Assembly: GCF_900445265.1 (NCBI RefSeq) | Contig: NZ_UFTA01000002.1 | Span: 1,612,001 to 1,676,000 of the forward strand | Reading direction: 5' to 3' | Source: Anaerococcus octavius | Lineage (GTDB): Bacteria; Bacillota; Clostridia; Tissierellales; Peptoniphilaceae | DNA: 64,000 bases | Shown: piece by piece, positions 1-8,701 of the stretch | How positions within the stretch are numbered: the first letter of the stretch is position 1 | Layout of the letters: every line of letters starts with the position of its first letter | Program-made: the position numbers and the translations under genes | Notes under the pieces: generated by a model | Database searches by the model: none | What the model was told of the DNA's origin: nothing | The model's input: only the letters and a program-made list of their open reading frames with translations

Positions 1-117
1 TTTATCCATCATTAATGATAGATTTATAGCTAAATTTGAAATTAATATGAGCAAGGCTCCGCCACCTGGATTTGCTTCTGCTTTTCTAGTTTGCAAAAGC
101 AAATTCTTAACATCCAT
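1..117 (-). CDS. Partial N-terminus of a cyclodeaminase/cyclohydrolase-like protein
   Basis: Only the first 39 codons are in the window; the gene runs off the left edge. The translation starts at ATG 117 and has a short polar helix, then Asn-Pro-Gly-Gly-Gly-Ala at residues 16-21, then a hydrophobic helix. That order is typical of the start of formiminotransferase-cyclodeaminase C-terminal-domain proteins, which act in one-carbon (folate) metabolism. The start lies one base after the parB stop, so it is probably the last visible gene of the CPBP-cinA-parA-parB transcript. The family call rests on a short motif only; another Pro-Gly-Gly-Gly helical protein cannot be excluded. Confidence 0.45.
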   Translation of the reverse strand, partial: MDVKNLLLQTRKAEANPGGGALLILISNLAINLSLMMDK

Positions 118-118
118 A

Positions 119-1090
119 TCAATTATTTTCATTTTTGAGCCTATTGTATATTTTTTCTATATCATCTATGCTATAGCAATCAATAGTTAATTTATATGAT
201 TTCCCTTCTTTTTTAATAGCAACTTTAGAACCAACTTCATCCATAAATTTTTCTTCCAAATCTTCAACTAGAATTTGATCAATATCTGGTCCATAAGTTT
301 TATTTTCATCATCTTCTTTTTTATTATTATCAGTAGATTTTTTCTTGCTTGTATTTTTTTCTACTTTTCTAATATTTGTACTACCATTTATAAAATCATT
401 TAATGTTAGGCTTCTTTGGTTTGCATCTGAAATTGATAAAAGAGTTCTAGCTTGGCTAGGAGATATTTTACCATCATCTAAGGCTTTCTTTTCTACTTCT
501 TCTAAGTTTAACAATCTCAATGTATTAGCAATATATGATCTAGATTTCCCCATAGTTTTTGCTATTTGTTCTTGAGTCATATGATGATCATCAGCTAATT
601 TTTTATAGGCTCTAGCTTCTTCTAAAGTCTTTAAATCTTCCCTTTGCACATTTTCTATTAAGGATAAGATTTCTATTTCCTTATTATTATAATCTCTAAT
701 TATAGCATCTATATCATTTAGTCCAGCTATTTTGCTAGCACGGTATCTTCTCTCACCAGCTATAATCTCATATTTATCATCCACTTTAGAAACCACAATA
801 GGATTTAATAAGCCATATTCTTTTATAGAAGCTGCCAGGTCTTTCAAAGCTTCTTCATCAAAAGATTTTCTCGGCTGACTTGATCTAGCTTTTATCTTTT
901 CAAGACTTATTTTTTGTATTTTATCGCCTGGTTTTTGTTCTTCTAATTTTTTTACTTCATCTTTAAGAGCAAAGTTATAATCTTTATTTAAAGAATAATT
1001 TCGACTTGTACCTTGAGTTTTTTTATCATTATCATCAACTTCTGGAATCAAAGAATGTAAGCCACGGCCTAAGGTTCTTTTATTTGACAT
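119..1090 (-). CDS. parB: Chromosome-partitioning protein ParB (Spo0J)
   Basis: A 323-residue ParB CTPase clamp that loads at parS sites and organises the origin region for segregation and SMC loading. After a charged N-terminal tail of about 60 residues, the ParB/Spo0J nuclease-like domain holds the family signature GERRYRAS near residue 113, followed by the HTH that reads parS (around MTQEQIAKTMGKSRSYIAN). A variable Lys/Asp/Glu linker leads to the C-terminal dimerisation segment. It follows parA without a gap, the standard parAB arrangement, and four parS-like sites lie within 25 kb. The length is somewhat above the usual 280-290 residues because of the charged linkers. Confidence 0.97.
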   Translation of the reverse strand: MSNKRTLGRGLHSLIPEVDDNDKKTQGTSRNYSLNKDYNFALKDEVKKLEEQKPGDKIQKISLEKIKARSSQPRKSFDEEALKDLAASIKEYGLLNPIVVSKVDDKYEIIAGERRYRASKIAGLNDIDAIIRDYNNKEIEILSLIENVQREDLKTLEEARAYKKLADDHHMTQEQIAKTMGKSRSYIANTLRLLNLEEVEKKALDDGKISPSQARTLLSISDANQRSLTLNDFINGSTNIRKVEKNTSKKKSTDNNKKEDDENKTYGPDIDQILVEDLEEKFMDEVGSKVAIKKEGKSYKLTIDCYSIDDIEKIYNRLKNENN

Positions 1091-2059
1091 CTATGCATCC
1101 TTTCTATTTTGATCGTTTTTAATTATTTCATTTGCTAAAGCAATATAAGCTACAGAACCTTGTGATTTTGAATCATACTCTATAGTAGATAATCCATGAC
1201 TTGGCGCTTCAGCTAGTCTTGGATTTCTTGGTATCATTACTCTAAATACATTTGTTTTAAAATATGATTTTACTTCTTCTACTACTTCATATGATAAAAC
1301 AGCTCTTTTATCAAACATAGAAAGTAGAACACCTTCAATTTCAAGATCTTCATTTAACTGTTTTTTAACCATATTATATGTATTCATAAGCTCACTTACA
1401 CCCTCTAAGGCATAATATTCTGTTTGAATTGGAATTATAATTGAATTACTTGCTACTAGTGCGTTTATAGAAAGCAATCCTAATGATGGCGGACAATCTA
1501 TAAGTACAAAATCATATTCATCTTGATCAATTAAATCTATTATATTTTTTAATTGTCTTGTACGTTCTAGAGCATCGAGTTCAACTAATTCTACCTCAAG
1601 TCCTGAAAGAGCTGCTTCTGATGGGATGATGTCTACTCCCGACTGAGTTTTTGTTATATAATCTTCTATATTAATAGATTCTTTTTTTATTTTATCATGA
1701 TTTTCTATATCTTCGCTCTCTTCTAAATCATCTGCAGAATCATCAGTATCCACTTCTGAAACATTTTCAATTAATTCTTCATTATTATTTTCGTCTTGCA
1801 AAGCTTCTTCTTGTGAATTATCTTTATTCTCTTCTTTTAACTTTTCACTTTTATCATCTTCACTAGCATAAAATAATTCATATAAAGATTTATCAATATT
1901 ATATTTATCAAGTCCTAAACCTGTGGTGGTATTTGCTTGTGGATCTATATCTATTACCAAGACTTTTTTATCCAGATAATTTAAAGCAACAGCAAGGTTT
2001 ACAACCGAAGTAGTCTTGCCTACTCCTCCTTTTTGATTAAATACCGATATTGTTCTCAT
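1091..2059 (-). CDS. parA: Chromosome-partitioning ATPase ParA (Soj) with an acidic insertion
   Basis: A 322-residue ParA-type ATPase, the partner of ParB in origin segregation. The deviant Walker A motif KGGVGKTT lies near residue 10, Walker A' is at VIDIDPQANTT, and Walker B is VLIDCPPSLG. Chromosomal Soj proteins are usually about 255 residues. The excess here is a single low-complexity Asp/Glu/Asn-rich stretch at roughly residues 70-140, between the ELFYASEDD region and NIEDYI, with the fold intact on both sides. I chose ATG 2059 because an AGAGG ribosome-binding site sits five bases upstream; a GTG at 2065 would overlap that site. The start overlaps the cinA stop by 23 bases, which suggests coupled translation. 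Confidence 0.95.
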   Translation of the reverse strand: MRTISVFNQKGGVGKTTSVVNLAVALNYLDKKVLVIDIDPQANTTTGLGLDKYNIDKSLYELFYASEDDKSEKLKEENKDNSQEEALQDENNNEELIENVSEVDTDDSADDLEESEDIENHDKIKKESINIEDYITKTQSGVDIIPSEAALSGLEVELVELDALERTRQLKNIIDLIDQDEYDFVLIDCPPSLGLLSINALVASNSIIIPIQTEYYALEGVSELMNTYNMVKKQLNEDLEIEGVLLSMFDKRAVLSYEVVEEVKSYFKTNVFRVMIPRNPRLAEAPSHGLSTIEYDSKSQGSVAYIALANEIIKNDQNRKDA

Positions 2060-3257
2060 ATTCACCTCTCATTACAAGTATAGCTGTATCTATAACTTTT
2101 ATTTTTGTACGAAGCCTTACCCTATTTCTATCACCATTTAATTGTAGGAGTTTTGTATATTTCATTCCATTATATAAAACACCTATCCATACTTCTCCTG
2201 TATGAGCATATCCTGTAGTAGCTATGCATAAATTAGAATTTGTTTTATTATATAAACCTACTAACATTTCAGATAATACTTCTTCACTAACTACACTGTA
2301 CTCTTTAATTGTTTCACGTGAAACTCCCAATACTTTTTCTTTTACTTCATTTGAATAAGTTACATAAGATTCAGAAATGACATTAGATGCTCCCGGGATA
2401 TCTATAATAGAAGCAGAAATTAAACCACCAGTTATAGATTCTGCTGTAGATACTTTTTCATTTCTTTCTTCTAATAAATCTATAAGAACTTTTTCTTTTC
2501 TTACATCTTCAGTTGTGATCACATATGGAGTCAAACTTGCATTTACAATTTCAAGGCCTATATCTAATTGTCGATCAACTTCTTTTTCGTTATCAGCTTT
2601 TGCTGTTATTCTTAAAATCGGTCCTTCATCAGTGATATATGGACTAATTGTAGGTTCTGTTCTATCTAGATCGATACGTCTTGCCATGTCCCACTCGCCT
2701 AGCAAGCCTATTTTTACAGTTTTAGATTTTAGTATAGCATTTTTACTTATATGTTTAGCAACTTCGCTTTCAAACATACGTTTCATCTCGTTAGGTGGTC
2801 CTGGCATCAATATGTACTTCGTTCCTTTTTTACTAGTTAATATACATCCAGGAGCTGTGCCTAAAGTATTTTCTAAAATAATAGCTGATTTCGGAAATTT
2901 CGCTTGTTTTATATTAGACATAGCACTTTCCTCATTACCATTAAAATAATCTATTAAAGCTTGGTAAGATTTTTTATCAAGCTCTAATTCATCTTGCAAA
3001 TCACAGACTTTTATTGCTACTTCCTTTGATATATCATCTGGAGTTGGTCCAAGTCCTCCACTAGTAATTACATAATCAACTTTCCCATCACATTCTTTAA
3101 AAGCTCTGTATAGTCTATCAGCATTGTCACCAATGGTTTCCATTTTAAATAAATCTATGCCATATTCTACTAATTTTTGTGCTATAAATTGTGAATTGGT
3201 GTCAACTATATTTCCTAATAAAATTTCTGTTCCTATAGAAAAAATTTGTGCATTCAT
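2037..3257 (-). CDS. cinA: CinA family protein (nicotinamide-nucleotide amidase / competence-damage protein)
   Basis: A 406-residue two-domain CinA. Residues 1-170 form the molybdopterin-binding-like (MoCF) domain, with the opening IFSIGTEILLGNIVDTNS and the TSGGLGPTPDD loop. The C-terminal part from about residue 250 is the CinA amidase domain, with AESITGGL as its hallmark. The family hydrolyses NMN to NaMN in pyridine-nucleotide recycling and is linked to competence in some Firmicutes. It lies between the CPBP protease gene and parA; its 3' end overlaps parA. A parS-like site at 2310-2325 lies inside the coding region. The start is supported by an AAGGA-type site upstream of ATG 3257. Confidence 0.93.
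   Translation of the reverse strand: MNAQIFSIGTEILLGNIVDTNSQFIAQKLVEYGIDLFKMETIGDNADRLYRAFKECDGKVDYVITSGGLGPTPDDISKEVAIKVCDLQDELELDKKSYQALIDYFNGNEESAMSNIKQAKFPKSAIILENTLGTAPGCILTSKKGTKYILMPGPPNEMKRMFESEVAKHISKNAILKSKTVKIGLLGEWDMARRIDLDRTEPTISPYITDEGPILRITAKADNEKEVDRQLDIGLEIVNASLTPYVITTEDVRKEKVLIDLLEERNEKVSTAESITGGLISASIIDIPGASNVISESYVTYSNEVKEKVLGVSRETIKEYSVVSEEVLSEMLVGLYNKTNSNLCIATTGYAHTGEVWIGVLYNGMKYTKLLQLNGDRNRVRLRTKIKVIDTAILVMRGEYENNIGI
2310..2325. promoter_or_regulatory. parS: parS-like ParB-binding site inside cinA
   Basis: The 16 bases TGTTTCACGTGAAACT match the parS consensus TGTTTCACGTGAAACA at 15 of 16 positions. It is about 250 bases from the parA start and lies within coding sequence, as is common for parS. 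Confidence 0.85.
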
Positions 3258-3271
3258 ATTATTTCCTTCTA

Positions 3272-4102
3272 TTATATATACTCTTCATTTTCGTTACTCT
3301 TTTGACCATTATTTTTAAATTGATTTAAAACCTTTATTGTTAATAAAATACATATTACACTTACTACCGTCAATACTATTGTGTAGCTTTCATCAAATCC
3401 TGCTGTCAGTGCAAAAAAATTATTCACCATGTGTATGATTATAACATCAGTTATATTTCTTCTATAATAATATACAAAAGCTAAAACCATACCCATAAAA
3501 AATGTATTTATTCCTTGAAGTATATTCATATGATAAATACCAAAAAGTAATCCATCTAATATAATCGCAGTAGATAATTTGTAAATTTTGGTAAATCTTT
3601 CAAAAACAATACCTCTAAATAAAATTTCCTCTACGATTGGTGCTAAAATCACCATACCGATTATCATAACAAAAAAATCCATTGGTCCATTGATCTGAAA
3701 AGCTTCGCTAAATTGATCTAAAGTATCTGTAACTAAGGGGGAATTGCCAAAGATAGTAAGCAAAAAGCTTATAATCAAATTGCCAAAGCCAGCTACTCCT
3801 ACTCCAATAATAAGCATCTTCCAAGAATCAGCTAAAAACCTTCTATTTTTAATTATATTATTAGTTTTATTAGGCTCTCGCTTTTTTTTGATAGCAAAAA
3901 ATGTACAAATTAAAATCAGCCTTAATAATTGTCCAGCTATAACTTGATATTTAACTACTTGATTTAATATACCAGTATCACTATTTCCCACCATAGCATT
4001 TCCAAATATCGCAAATAAAATTGTAGAAGATAGAGCTTCTGTAACCAATACAAAAGTCATAGTAAGAACTGATATACCTAGAAACTTCAAAAATTTATCC
4101 AT
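3272..4102 (-). CDS. CPBP family intramembrane metalloprotease (CAAX/Abi type)
   Basis: A 276-residue polytopic membrane protein with about seven hydrophobic segments. The three CPBP motifs are present in order: EEILFRG near residue 158, a His in FGIYHMN near 193, and HMVNNF near 225. Their Glu and His residues form the metal-binding site of Abi/Rce1-type intramembrane proteases. In bacteria the substrates are mostly unknown; roles in bacteriocin self-immunity and membrane-protein processing are known for some members. It is the first gene of the transcript running into cinA-parA-parB, and its leader contains a parS-like site at 4118-4133. A function in partitioning is not implied. Confidence 0.88.
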   Translation of the reverse strand: MDKFLKFLGISVLTMTFVLVTEALSSTILFAIFGNAMVGNSDTGILNQVVKYQVIAGQLLRLILICTFFAIKKKREPNKTNNIIKNRRFLADSWKMLIIGVGVAGFGNLIISFLLTIFGNSPLVTDTLDQFSEAFQINGPMDFFVMIIGMVILAPIVEEILFRGIVFERFTKIYKLSTAIILDGLLFGIYHMNILQGINTFFMGMVLAFVYYYRRNITDVIIIHMVNNFFALTAGFDESYTIVLTVVSVICILLTIKVLNQFKNNGQKSNENEEYI

Positions 4103-4117
4103 TAATTTACCTTCCTA

Positions 4118-4133
4118 TGTTTCATGTGAAACA
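4118..4133. promoter_or_regulatory. parS: parS-like site upstream of the CPBP-cinA-parAB transcript
   Basis: TGTTTCATGTGAAACA differs from the parS consensus by one base (T for C at position 8). It lies 16 bases upstream of the CPBP start codon, so ParB bound here could also affect transcription of its own operon (inference). Confidence 0.75.
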
Positions 4134-4187
4134 AGTATTTATAAAGTTATTTTAACATAAATCATAGTATTTTTATAGATTTAATAT

Positions 4188-4216
4188 AAAAAAGAATCCT
4201 ATAAAGGATTCTTTTT
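4188..4216 (-). terminator. Rho-independent terminator after rsmG
   Basis: A perfect inverted repeat with arms AAAAAGAATCCT and AGGATTCTTTTT around a 4-base loop, ending in a T-run on the minus strand. It contains the stop codon of the out-of-frame RsmG tail at 4199-4201. It separates the rsmG operon from the CPBP gene. Confidence 0.85.
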
Positions 4217-4334
4217 GGGTTGATTCTTAGATCTTGGATAGATCTTTTTGCTTGGATGTACTTTTTCTACAATTATATTTACCCTATCATTATCATCTAT
4301 TTCAAAACGGTCAATCTTTTTTACTTTACCCCCC
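4199..4334 (-). pseudogene. rsmG: Out-of-frame C-terminal end of RsmG
   Basis: Downstream of the premature rsmG stop, one base over in frame, the DNA encodes about 44 residues from Gly-Lys-Val-Lys-Lys to the ending YPRSKNQPKKNPL. This is the conserved C-terminus of RsmG, which in the family ends with a Tyr-Pro-Arg...Lys-Asn/Lys-Pro-Leu motif. The natural stop lies inside the terminator hairpin. Deleting one G from the G6 tract at 4329-4334 restores a full-length protein of about 212 residues. Confidence 0.85.
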
Positions 4335-4838
4335 TAAAATATTTATAGCATTTTGAGCATCTTCCAATTCTTTATCTGCCTTAGGTCCTTTTAAAGCTAT
4401 AAAGATGCCTCCTGTTTTTAAAAAAGGTATGCAAAGTTCTGATAGAGTAGACATATTTGCTACCGCACGGCTTACAACAACATCGTAACTCTCTCTGTTT
4501 TCTTTAGCAAAATCTTCAGCTCTAGTATGGACAGCACAAGTATCCTTTAAGTCTAATTTTTTGATAACTTCGTTCATAAACTTAACTTTTTTATTTACAC
4601 TATCTATTAAGGTCAAATCAAAGTTTTTTTCTATACGAAGAGGTATGCCAGGAAATCCCGCACCAGCTCCTATATCTAAAACTTTATCACCTTCATTAAT
4701 ATAAGATATAACCGAAAGTGAATCTTCAAAGTGTTTTATTTTAATTTCTTCTGGATTTGTAATTGTTGTAAGATTAGTGTGAGAGTTCACCTCTATTAGA
4801 TAGTCTGTATAGACCTCATACATTTTATTTTTATCCAC
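4326..4838 (-). CDS. rsmG: 16S rRNA (guanine-527-N7)-methyltransferase RsmG, truncated by a frameshift
   Basis: RsmG methylates N7 of G527 in 16S rRNA using S-adenosylmethionine. The 170 residues before the stop contain the Rossmann-type SAM motif [14 protein letters not shown] near residue 60 and the [13 protein letters not shown] and [10 protein letters not shown] motifs of the family. The reading frame ends early at ILGG because a G6 homopolymer (4329-4334) puts a TAA in frame. The missing tail is intact in the next frame down to 4199. The start overlaps mnmG by eight bases, as in many Firmicutes gidA-gidB operons. The frameshift may be a real mutation, a slippage-prone switch or a sequencing error; loss of rsmG gives low-level streptomycin resistance in other bacteria. 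Confidence 0.9.
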   Translation of the reverse strand: MDKNKMYEVYTDYLIEVNSHTNLTTITNPEEIKIKHFEDSLSVISYINEGDKVLDIGAGAGFPGIPLRIEKNFDLTLIDSVNKKVKFMNEVIKKLDLKDTCAVHTRAEDFAKENRESYDVVVSRAVANMSTLSELCIPFLKTGGIFIALKGPKADKELEDAQNAINILGG

Positions 4839-6729
4839 TTACTTCTCCTGTCTTTAATCTTATCAAGAGCACATTAATATCTGCAGGGCTGACTCCAGAT
4901 ATCCTACTAGCTTGACCAACTGAAGAAGGTTTTATTTCATTAAGCTTTGATGCAGCTTCTTTTTTAAGACCTTCTACTTTAGAGTAGTCAAAATCAGCTG
5001 GTAATTTCTTTTCCTCTAATTTTTTAAATTTATCTATATCTGCCATTTGTTTAGCTATATAGCCTTCGTATTTTATTTCTGTTTGCACTTGTATTTGTTG
5101 GAACTTTGGTAGCTTTGTTCTGTCTTTGTCAAATACCTCAACTTTAAAATAATCTAACTCTGGACGTTTTAATAAATCATATAGGCTAACACCAGTAACC
5201 AATGGAGTTGATCCTAATTGTTCTAATTCTTCATTAGTTTCTTTAGTTGGAGTTAATATTATTTTTTTAAGTCTTTCTTTTTCATTTTCAATATTTTCAT
5301 ATTTACTAATCATTTTTTGATAACGCTCTTCGCTAGCTAGTCCAATATCATAAGCTTTTTTAGTTAATCTTTGGTCTGCATTATCTTGGCGCATAGTTAA
5401 ACGATATTCACAGCGACTAGTCATCATTCTATATGGTTCGTTAGTTCCTTTTGTAACCAAATCATCAATTAATACTCCAATGTAGGCATCAGACCTATCC
5501 AAAACAAGCGGGTTTTGACCTTTTATTTTCAGTGCTGCATTTATACCTGCGATTAATCCTTGGCCTGCTGCTTCTTCATATCCAGAAGAACCATTTATTT
5601 GACCTGCAAAATAAAGACCAGAATAAGCTTTTGATTCTAAGGTAAGGTTTAATTCACGAGTATCAATCATATCGTATTCTATTGCATAGGCTGGACGCAT
5701 AATTTTTGCCTCTTCAAGTCCAAGGATAGTTTTATAAAAGTCCATTTGGATTTCCTGAGGCATTGATGAGGAAACACCTTGGACATAAATTTCATCTGTT
5801 GATAAACTTTCAGGTTCTAAGAAAACTTGGTGAACATCACGGTCTGGAAAGCGAATCATTTTATCTTCTATAGAAGGACAGTAACGAGGACCAATTCCTT
5901 TTACAGCTCCACCATATATAGGAGAGCGATCAATATTATCCATAATAATTTGCTTTGTTTCTGGACTAGTATATGTCAAATAGCAGTCATATTGCTTGTG
6001 GTCAGAAAAATCCTCTCCTTCATTTTCAAAAGAAAATGGAATAATCTCACTATCTCCAGCTTGTACTTGTGTTTTAGAAAAATCTATTGTTTTACGATCG
6101 ATTCTAGCAGGAGTACCAGTTTTAAAACGACGTAGATGAAAACCCATTTCTTCCAAAGTATCTGATAAATATGTTGCAGCAGATAAACCATGAGGACCTG
6201 AAACTTTTTCAAATTCTCCAATTAGTATTTTTCCGTTAAGGTAAGTTCCTGTACAAAGTATTAAAGCCTTGCAAGGAAAAATTGCTCCTTGAACTGTTTC
6301 ACATGAAACAATTCTTCCTTTTTCATAATTTATCTTATCTACTTCTTGTTCAAAAATGTCTAGATTCGCTTCATTTTCTAAAAGCTTTTTCATTTCTTCG
6401 TGGTATCTTCTTTTATCAGCTTGAACACGAAGTGAATGAACGGCTGGACCCTTTGATGTATTTAGCATACGAGATTGAATAAAAGTTTTATCAATTACTT
6501 TTGCCATTTCTCCACCAAGAGCATCTAATTCGCGAACCAAGTGTCCCTTACCTGTACCACCGATATTGGGGTTGCAAGGCATATCTGCTATTGATTCTAG
6601 GCTGGTAGTTAGTATTAAAGTTTTCATGCCAAGTCTTGCTGCTGCAAGTCCAGCTTCACAACCAGCATGCCCTGCCCCAACAACCACTACATCATAAGTA
6701 TCTTGTATATATTTATTTTTACTTTCCAA
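4831..6729 (-). CDS. mnmG: tRNA uridine-5-carboxymethylaminomethyl modification enzyme MnmG (GidA)
   Basis: A 632-residue FAD protein that works with MnmE to place the carboxymethylaminomethyl group at wobble U34 of tRNAs. The dinucleotide-binding motif [10 protein letters not shown] lies near residue 17, the family signature [14 protein letters not shown] near 52, and the second signature with [10 protein letters not shown] near 385. The helical C-terminal domain ends in the normal way. It overlaps mnmE upstream by 11 bases and rsmG downstream by 8, a tightly coupled operon. A parS-like site (6295-6310) lies inside the gene. Confidence 0.97.
   Translation of the reverse strand: MESKNKYIQDTYDVVVVGAGHAGCEAGLAAARLGMKTLILTTSLESIADMPCNPNIGGTGKGHLVRELDALGGEMAKVIDKTFIQSRMLNTSKGPAVHSLRVQADKRRYHEEMKKLLENEANLDIFEQEVDKINYEKGRIVSCETVQGAIFPCKALILCTGTYLNGKILIGEFEKVSGPHGLSAATYLSDTLEEMGFHLRRFKTGTPARIDRKTIDFSKTQVQAGDSEIIPFSFENEGEDFSDHKQYDCYLTYTSPETKQIIMDNIDRSPIYGGAVKGIGPRYCPSIEDKMIRFPDRDVHQVFLEPESLSTDEIYVQGVSSSMPQEIQMDFYKTILGLEEAKIMRPAYAIEYDMIDTRELNLTLESKAYSGLYFAGQINGSSGYEEAAGQGLIAGINAALKIKGQNPLVLDRSDAYIGVLIDDLVTKGTNEPYRMMTSRCEYRLTMRQDNADQRLTKKAYDIGLASEERYQKMISKYENIENEKERLKKIILTPTKETNEELEQLGSTPLVTGVSLYDLLKRPELDYFKVEVFDKDRTKLPKFQQIQVQTEIKYEGYIAKQMADIDKFKKLEEKKLPADFDYSKVEGLKKEAASKLNEIKPSSVGQASRISGVSPADINVLLIRLKTGEVSG
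6295..6310. promoter_or_regulatory. parS: parS-like site inside mnmG
   Basis: TGTTTCACATGAAACA matches the parS consensus at 15 of 16 positions (A for G at position 9). It is the reverse complement of the variant at 4118-4133. Confidence 0.75.
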
Positions 6730-8086
6730 CGCAAAACTCCTTAAAGACCTTATCCATTATTTCATCTGAAACTGATTCTCCAATTATTAATCCTAAATCG
6801 TCATAGGACCCACGCAAGTCTACCTCAACTGCATCAAGAGGTATCCCTCTTTTAATATCAGCCAATGATTCATTTAATTTTTTGTTTGCTTCATTTAATA
6901 ATCTTTCGTGGCGGGTATTAGTAATTAAAATAGATTCCCTGTTAATTTCACTGGTATCAAAAATTTCTGTAATAGTTTCTTCTAGCTTATCTATACCTAT
7001 ATTTTCTGTCATAGAAGTTTCTATAATCGGAAGATCAACTCCGTCAAAAATTGTCCTATCAAATTGTTGGTCTAGATCTGTTTTATTTAAAATAATGATA
7101 GAATTTTTGCCTTCGATAAGGTCTAGGATTTTTTGATCTTCCTTATCAAACTTACGAGATGTATCAAAAAGAGCCATAATTAAATCAGAGGCTTTAGAGA
7201 TCTCTATAGACTTATCAACACCAATTTTCTCCACTATATCATCTGTGTCACGAATACCTGCAGTATCATTTATTTTTAGAGTAAATGACCCTAGATTTAT
7301 ATATTCACTTATCAAATCACGAGTTGTTCCAGGAATATCGGTTACAATGGCACGATTTTCCTTTAAAAGTGCATTAAGTAAAGATGACTTACCCACATTT
7401 GGTTTCCCAAGAATGGTAGTATTGATTCCTTCTCTAATAATTTTCCCTTTATTAGAAGTATTTAAAAGCTTATCAATACGATTTTTTGCCTCATCCATAT
7501 AGGCAATAATTTCATCAGGAGAAAGATCTTCACCGTCTTCTGTAAAATTAATAGAGTATTCCAAACGTGAAAGAGCCTCTAAGAGAGATTGACGAATTTT
7601 TTCTATTTCATTTCTTAATGACCCATTTAGTTGATTGATACCTTGGGCTTGGGACAAATCATTTGTAGAATTTATTATATCTAAAACTGCTTCTGCTTGG
7701 GATAAATCTATACGACCATTTAAAAAAGCACGTTTAGTAAATTCTCCAGGCTCAGCCAAAACTGCACCCTTATCTAAAAGTAAATTTAAAATCTTTTTTA
7801 CAGATATAAAAGAGCCATGGCAATTTATCTCTGCAATATCTTCACGGGTATAAGTCCCAGGACCAGCCATAAAGTTAACCATAACTTCATCTATAATTTC
7901 ATCATTATCAACGATATTTCCATAACGCATCCTACGGTTATCTTTTTTGCGATCAATTGAACCACCATTTATAGGCTCAAAAATTTGATCGATTATTTCC
8001 TTGCTTTTATCTCCACTCATCCTAACAATGGATATACCACCAGTACCTGTTGGAGTAGAAATAGCTGCAATTGTAGCTTCACTCAT
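6719..8086 (-). CDS. mnmE: tRNA modification GTPase MnmE (TrmE)
   Basis: A 455-residue GTPase, the partner of MnmG in wobble-uridine modification. Residues 1-120 form the tetrahydrofolate-binding domain ([18 protein letters not shown]). A helical domain flanks the inserted G domain with G1 [10 protein letters not shown]3 DTAG and G4 NKTD. The protein ends in FCVGK, the conserved Cys-x-Gly-Lys end that places the catalytic cysteine. Length and ending are normal. A sigma-A-like promoter lies about 70 bases upstream, so mnmE-mnmG-rsmG is probably one transcript. Confidence 0.97.
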   Translation of the reverse strand: MSEATIAAISTPTGTGGISIVRMSGDKSKEIIDQIFEPINGGSIDRKKDNRRMRYGNIVDNDEIIDEVMVNFMAGPGTYTREDIAEINCHGSFISVKKILNLLLDKGAVLAEPGEFTKRAFLNGRIDLSQAEAVLDIINSTNDLSQAQGINQLNGSLRNEIEKIRQSLLEALSRLEYSINFTEDGEDLSPDEIIAYMDEAKNRIDKLLNTSNKGKIIREGINTTILGKPNVGKSSLLNALLKENRAIVTDIPGTTRDLISEYINLGSFTLKINDTAGIRDTDDIVEKIGVDKSIEISKASDLIMALFDTSRKFDKEDQKILDLIEGKNSIIILNKTDLDQQFDRTIFDGVDLPIIETSMTENIGIDKLEETITEIFDTSEINRESILITNTRHERLLNEANKKLNESLADIKRGIPLDAVEVDLRGSYDDLGLIIGESVSDEIMDKVFKEFCVGK

Positions 8087-8152
8087 AATATTTTCCTTTC
8101 ATAGTACGATTGATTGTATCCACTACTTTGACTAGTGGTTATTAACATAAAG

Positions 8153-8180
8153 ATTATAGTGGAAAATCGGTAAAAGTCAA
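8153..8180 (-). promoter_or_regulatory. Promoter of the mnmE-mnmG-rsmG operon
   Basis: Read on the minus strand: -35 TTGACT, 16 bases, -10 TATAAT. Between it and mnmE lies a small inverted repeat, CCACTA...TAGTGG at 8120-8138, which would form a hairpin in the leader; its role is unknown. Confidence 0.7.
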
Positions 8181-8211
8181 CATTTGATTAAGGTAAGACA
8201 TAATATTATAT

Positions 8212-8241
8212 AAAAAAACAGCCGAAAAATCGACTGCTTTT
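8212..8241 (-). terminator. Terminator of the flavoprotein/MetE-like/OsmC-like operon
   Basis: On the minus strand, AGCAGTCGA and TCGGCTGTT pair through nine positions (two G-U) around a TTTT loop and run into a T-tract. It lies just beyond the stop at 8249. Confidence 0.75.
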
Positions 8242-8248
8242 ATATATT

Positions 8249-8701
8249 TTACAAAACGGTTTTGAAATTAACCTTAATCTTATCTTGAAAAGTATTATAA
8301 ATTAAAGTTCTTTTTAAAACTTCATCTAAAAAATCATCTAATTCTTTATCTCCTAAAAATGAGAAAAAGTAAATATCTATTTCTAGTTTTTCTATAATAC
8401 CTGGATCTTCATATCCAATTACATTTAATAAATACATGGGATTTAAAATTTCTAAATCTGCTTTGGCTTCTATATCTTGAAGAATTTCTCCACGTTTTTT
8501 TGCAAGATTTATCATGGTTAGCAAAATTTCTGAAACAATTGATGATACAAATAAATCTATTGATGTAAATTTATCTTTTTCTGAATCAAATGATATGGAT
8601 TGATCAATACTTACCGAAGTTTTTTCATTATAAACTTTAACATCATTATCAAAAACTACCGCCCTAAATGATTTAGAAAAATAATTTATGTCATCATTCA
8701 T
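8249..8701 (-). CDS. OsmC-like protein lacking the redox cysteines
   Basis: A 150-residue protein that I place in the OsmC/Ohr fold with moderate confidence. The central long helix (SSIVSEILLTMINLAKKRG) corresponds to the helix that carries the first catalytic cysteine in OsmC proteins. The later segment (IEKLEIDIYFF...LKRTLIYNTF) aligns with the part that normally reads Arg-Cys-Pro-Val. No cysteine occurs anywhere in this protein, so peroxidase activity of the normal type is not expected. Its start overlaps the MetE-like gene by eight bases, so it is translated with that operon. It may be a ligand-binding or structural derivative; the function is unknown. Confidence 0.5.
   Translation of the reverse strand: MNDDINYFSKSFRAVVFDNDVKVYNEKTSVSIDQSISFDSEKDKFTSIDLFVSSIVSEILLTMINLAKKRGEILQDIEAKADLEILNPMYLLNVIGYEDPGIIEKLEIDIYFFSFLGDKELDDFLDEVLKRTLIYNTFQDKIKVNFKTVL

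Noticed and set aside
2060-2065. GTG 2065 as parA start
   Set aside because: It would overlap the AGAGG ribosome-binding site; ATG 2059 is correctly spaced and gives the usual ParA N-terminus.
2377-2949. A 190-codon plus-strand frame opposite cinA
   Set aside because: cinA on the minus strand is fully conserved across this stretch; the opposite frame has no ribosome-binding site or family features.
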